A stretch of DNA of 16,120 nucleotides, from positions 1 through 16,120 of the forward strand of contig JAQBPP010000028.1 of the NCBI GenBank assembly GCA_028287455.1. The letters run 5' to 3'. Both the position numbers and the translations under genes were made by a program. The stretch is from Bacilli bacterium. GTDB taxonomy: Bacteria; Bacillota; Bacilli; Tumebacillales; JAQBPP01. The notes beneath the pieces were generated by a model. The model did no database searches. It saw nothing but the letters and a program-made list of their open reading frames with translations, and was not told where the DNA came from. Shown piece by piece: positions 15,392 through 16,120 of the stretch (position 1 is its first letter; the number at the start of each line of letters is the position of its first letter).

Positions 15392-16120
15392 TCATTCCGT
15401 TCTATACAATTTTCCATCCTTGATGCTTGGAAGACTCTCAAAAGGTGGAACATCAACCATATGTAGATTACCGTACCCGGACATATCGCTGGTAAATAAG
15501 ACTTGTTTTCCATCTGGACTAAACCGAGGGTGAACGTGAATTTTTTGGATATGAAAGCTGCCGCGATGTTTGCAAAGAATACGAGGTCCTTCCATCCCTT
15601 CCGCCGATTTTTTCCAAAGAAAAATACAATCCTGGTACCGTTCACCGTGGTAAGCGTTCGCTTGTTGTCCGTCACCTACGATCAGATTGGAGTTGTTCGA
15701 ATGGATATGCATGTTCTGGTAAGGAAATTCAAATTCCTCGCGTTCTGTATTATCGTACCGTACAAACCCCAGAAATTTCCCTTCTTTCTTTTCCAAATTA
15801 TCAGTAAATCCATGATAACCGATATGCAATCCATCAGCATGCCAGTATTCATGTCCTGCAAATTGATTCGCTGCACCTTCGCGAATTTTCCACGCTTGTT
15901 GGGTTTCCAAATTCATCACCCAAATTCGGTGATCCACTTTCTCCCAAGGCCCTTCATGACAAAAGGAAATCAGATGAGGCTGCGTAGGTGATGCATTTAC
16001 ATGCCCGATCCAGCGTTTCTCATCGTGAATCACCTTGGACTCTCCGTTTTCGAGAGAAAGCAAGCAAATTTGGCTATGTGGTCTAAGAGCTTCCGTTTCT
16101 TCGAATCCCACATATCCACC
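15392..16120 (-). CDS. ogl: Oligogalacturonate lyase (PL22), N-terminus cut by window edge
   Basis: The C-terminal 242 residues of a seven-bladed beta-propeller lyase; the frame is open to the right edge, so roughly the first 140-150 residues of a family about 380-390 long are missing. PL22 enzymes split short, often unsaturated, galacturonate oligomers in the cytoplasm by beta-elimination with a divalent metal. Family stretches seen are CHEGPWEKVDHRIW, GHEYWHADG, HIHSNN and IHVHPRFSPDGKQVLFTSD. The Q-x2-H-x-H motif (IQKIHVH, about 15530-15550) matches the Gln/His/His metal ligands known in the family, and the earlier histidines in GHEYWH and HIHSNN are candidates for the base and another ligand. 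A GTG at 16111 is in frame but lies inside the propeller and is not the true start. It is 53 bases upstream of the regulator gene and probably cotranscribed with it. Confidence 0.87.
   Translation of the reverse strand, partial: GGYVGFEETEALRPHSQICLLSLENGESKVIHDEKRWIGHVNASPTQPHLISFCHEGPWEKVDHRIWVMNLETQQAWKIREGAANQFAGHEYWHADGLHIGYHGFTDNLEKKEGKFLGFVRYDNTEREEFEFPYQNMHIHSNNSNLIVGDGQQANAYHGERYQDCIFLWKKSAEGMEGPRILCKHRGSFHIQKIHVHPRFSPDGKQVLFTSDMSGYGNLHMVDVPPFESLPSIKDGKLYRTE

Noticed and set aside
1..16120. CRISPR arrays, tRNA/rRNA genes, insertion sequences, toxin-antitoxin or phage genes
   Set aside because: No repeat-spacer pattern, cloverleaf, transposase, integrase or related frame was recognised on either strand.

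Overview
The window looks like a chromosomal segment from a low-to-medium GC Gram-positive bacterium, probably order Bacillales (Bacillota). Evidence: strong AGGAGG-type ribosome binding sites with several GTG/TTG starts, a T-box leader in front of hisS-aspS, the hisS-aspS-rarA gene order known from Bacillus, a HemZ-type radical SAM protein, and a yetA/lplABC-like sugar locus as in Bacillus subtilis and Paenibacillus. The genus cannot be fixed from the sequence. No tRNA, rRNA, CRISPR array, insertion sequence or integrase gene was seen.

Left part (1-5856, all on the minus strand, housekeeping). In transcription order: a 56-residue putative helix-turn-helix protein, hemZ, a T-box riboswitch with its own promoter, hisS, aspS, and the N-terminal two thirds of a RarA/MgsA-type ATPase that runs off the left edge. 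The T box is well preserved: stem I, a specifier loop, the UGGN antiterminator bulge, and a terminator that excludes the antiterminator. Its specifier loop reads GACAC, so an Asp codon (GAC) and a His codon (CAC) overlap in front of exactly the two synthetase genes they would report on.

Middle (5857-6619). A short divergent region leads to a plus-strand membrane protein of the TVP38/TMEM64 (DedA-like, VTT domain) family. It converges with the right-hand locus with no bases between the two stop codons.

Right part (6620-16120, all minus strand). This is a pectin/rhamnogalacturonan utilisation locus. In transcription order: the C-terminal part of a PL22 oligogalacturonate lyase (running off the right edge), a membrane-bound AraC-family regulator of YesS type, an intrinsic terminator, a control region with three copies of a 9-bp motif, two ABC permeases (LplB- and LplC-like), a solute-binding lipoprotein (LplA-like), and a cytoplasmic YetA/PcRGLX-type exo-rhamnogalacturonan lyase. 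The inferred pathway is import of oligosaccharide fragments by the ABC transporter, cleavage inside the cell by the two lyases, and control by the regulator, which senses an extracytoplasmic signal. The transporter and regulator genes look more AT-rich than the housekeeping genes, which fits an accessory block. No ATPase subunit for the importer is in the window; such importers often use a shared MsmX-type ATPase encoded elsewhere.

Nothing here is clearly an undescribed system. The items most worth a second look are the double-codon T box and the putative regulator operators upstream of the transporter operon.
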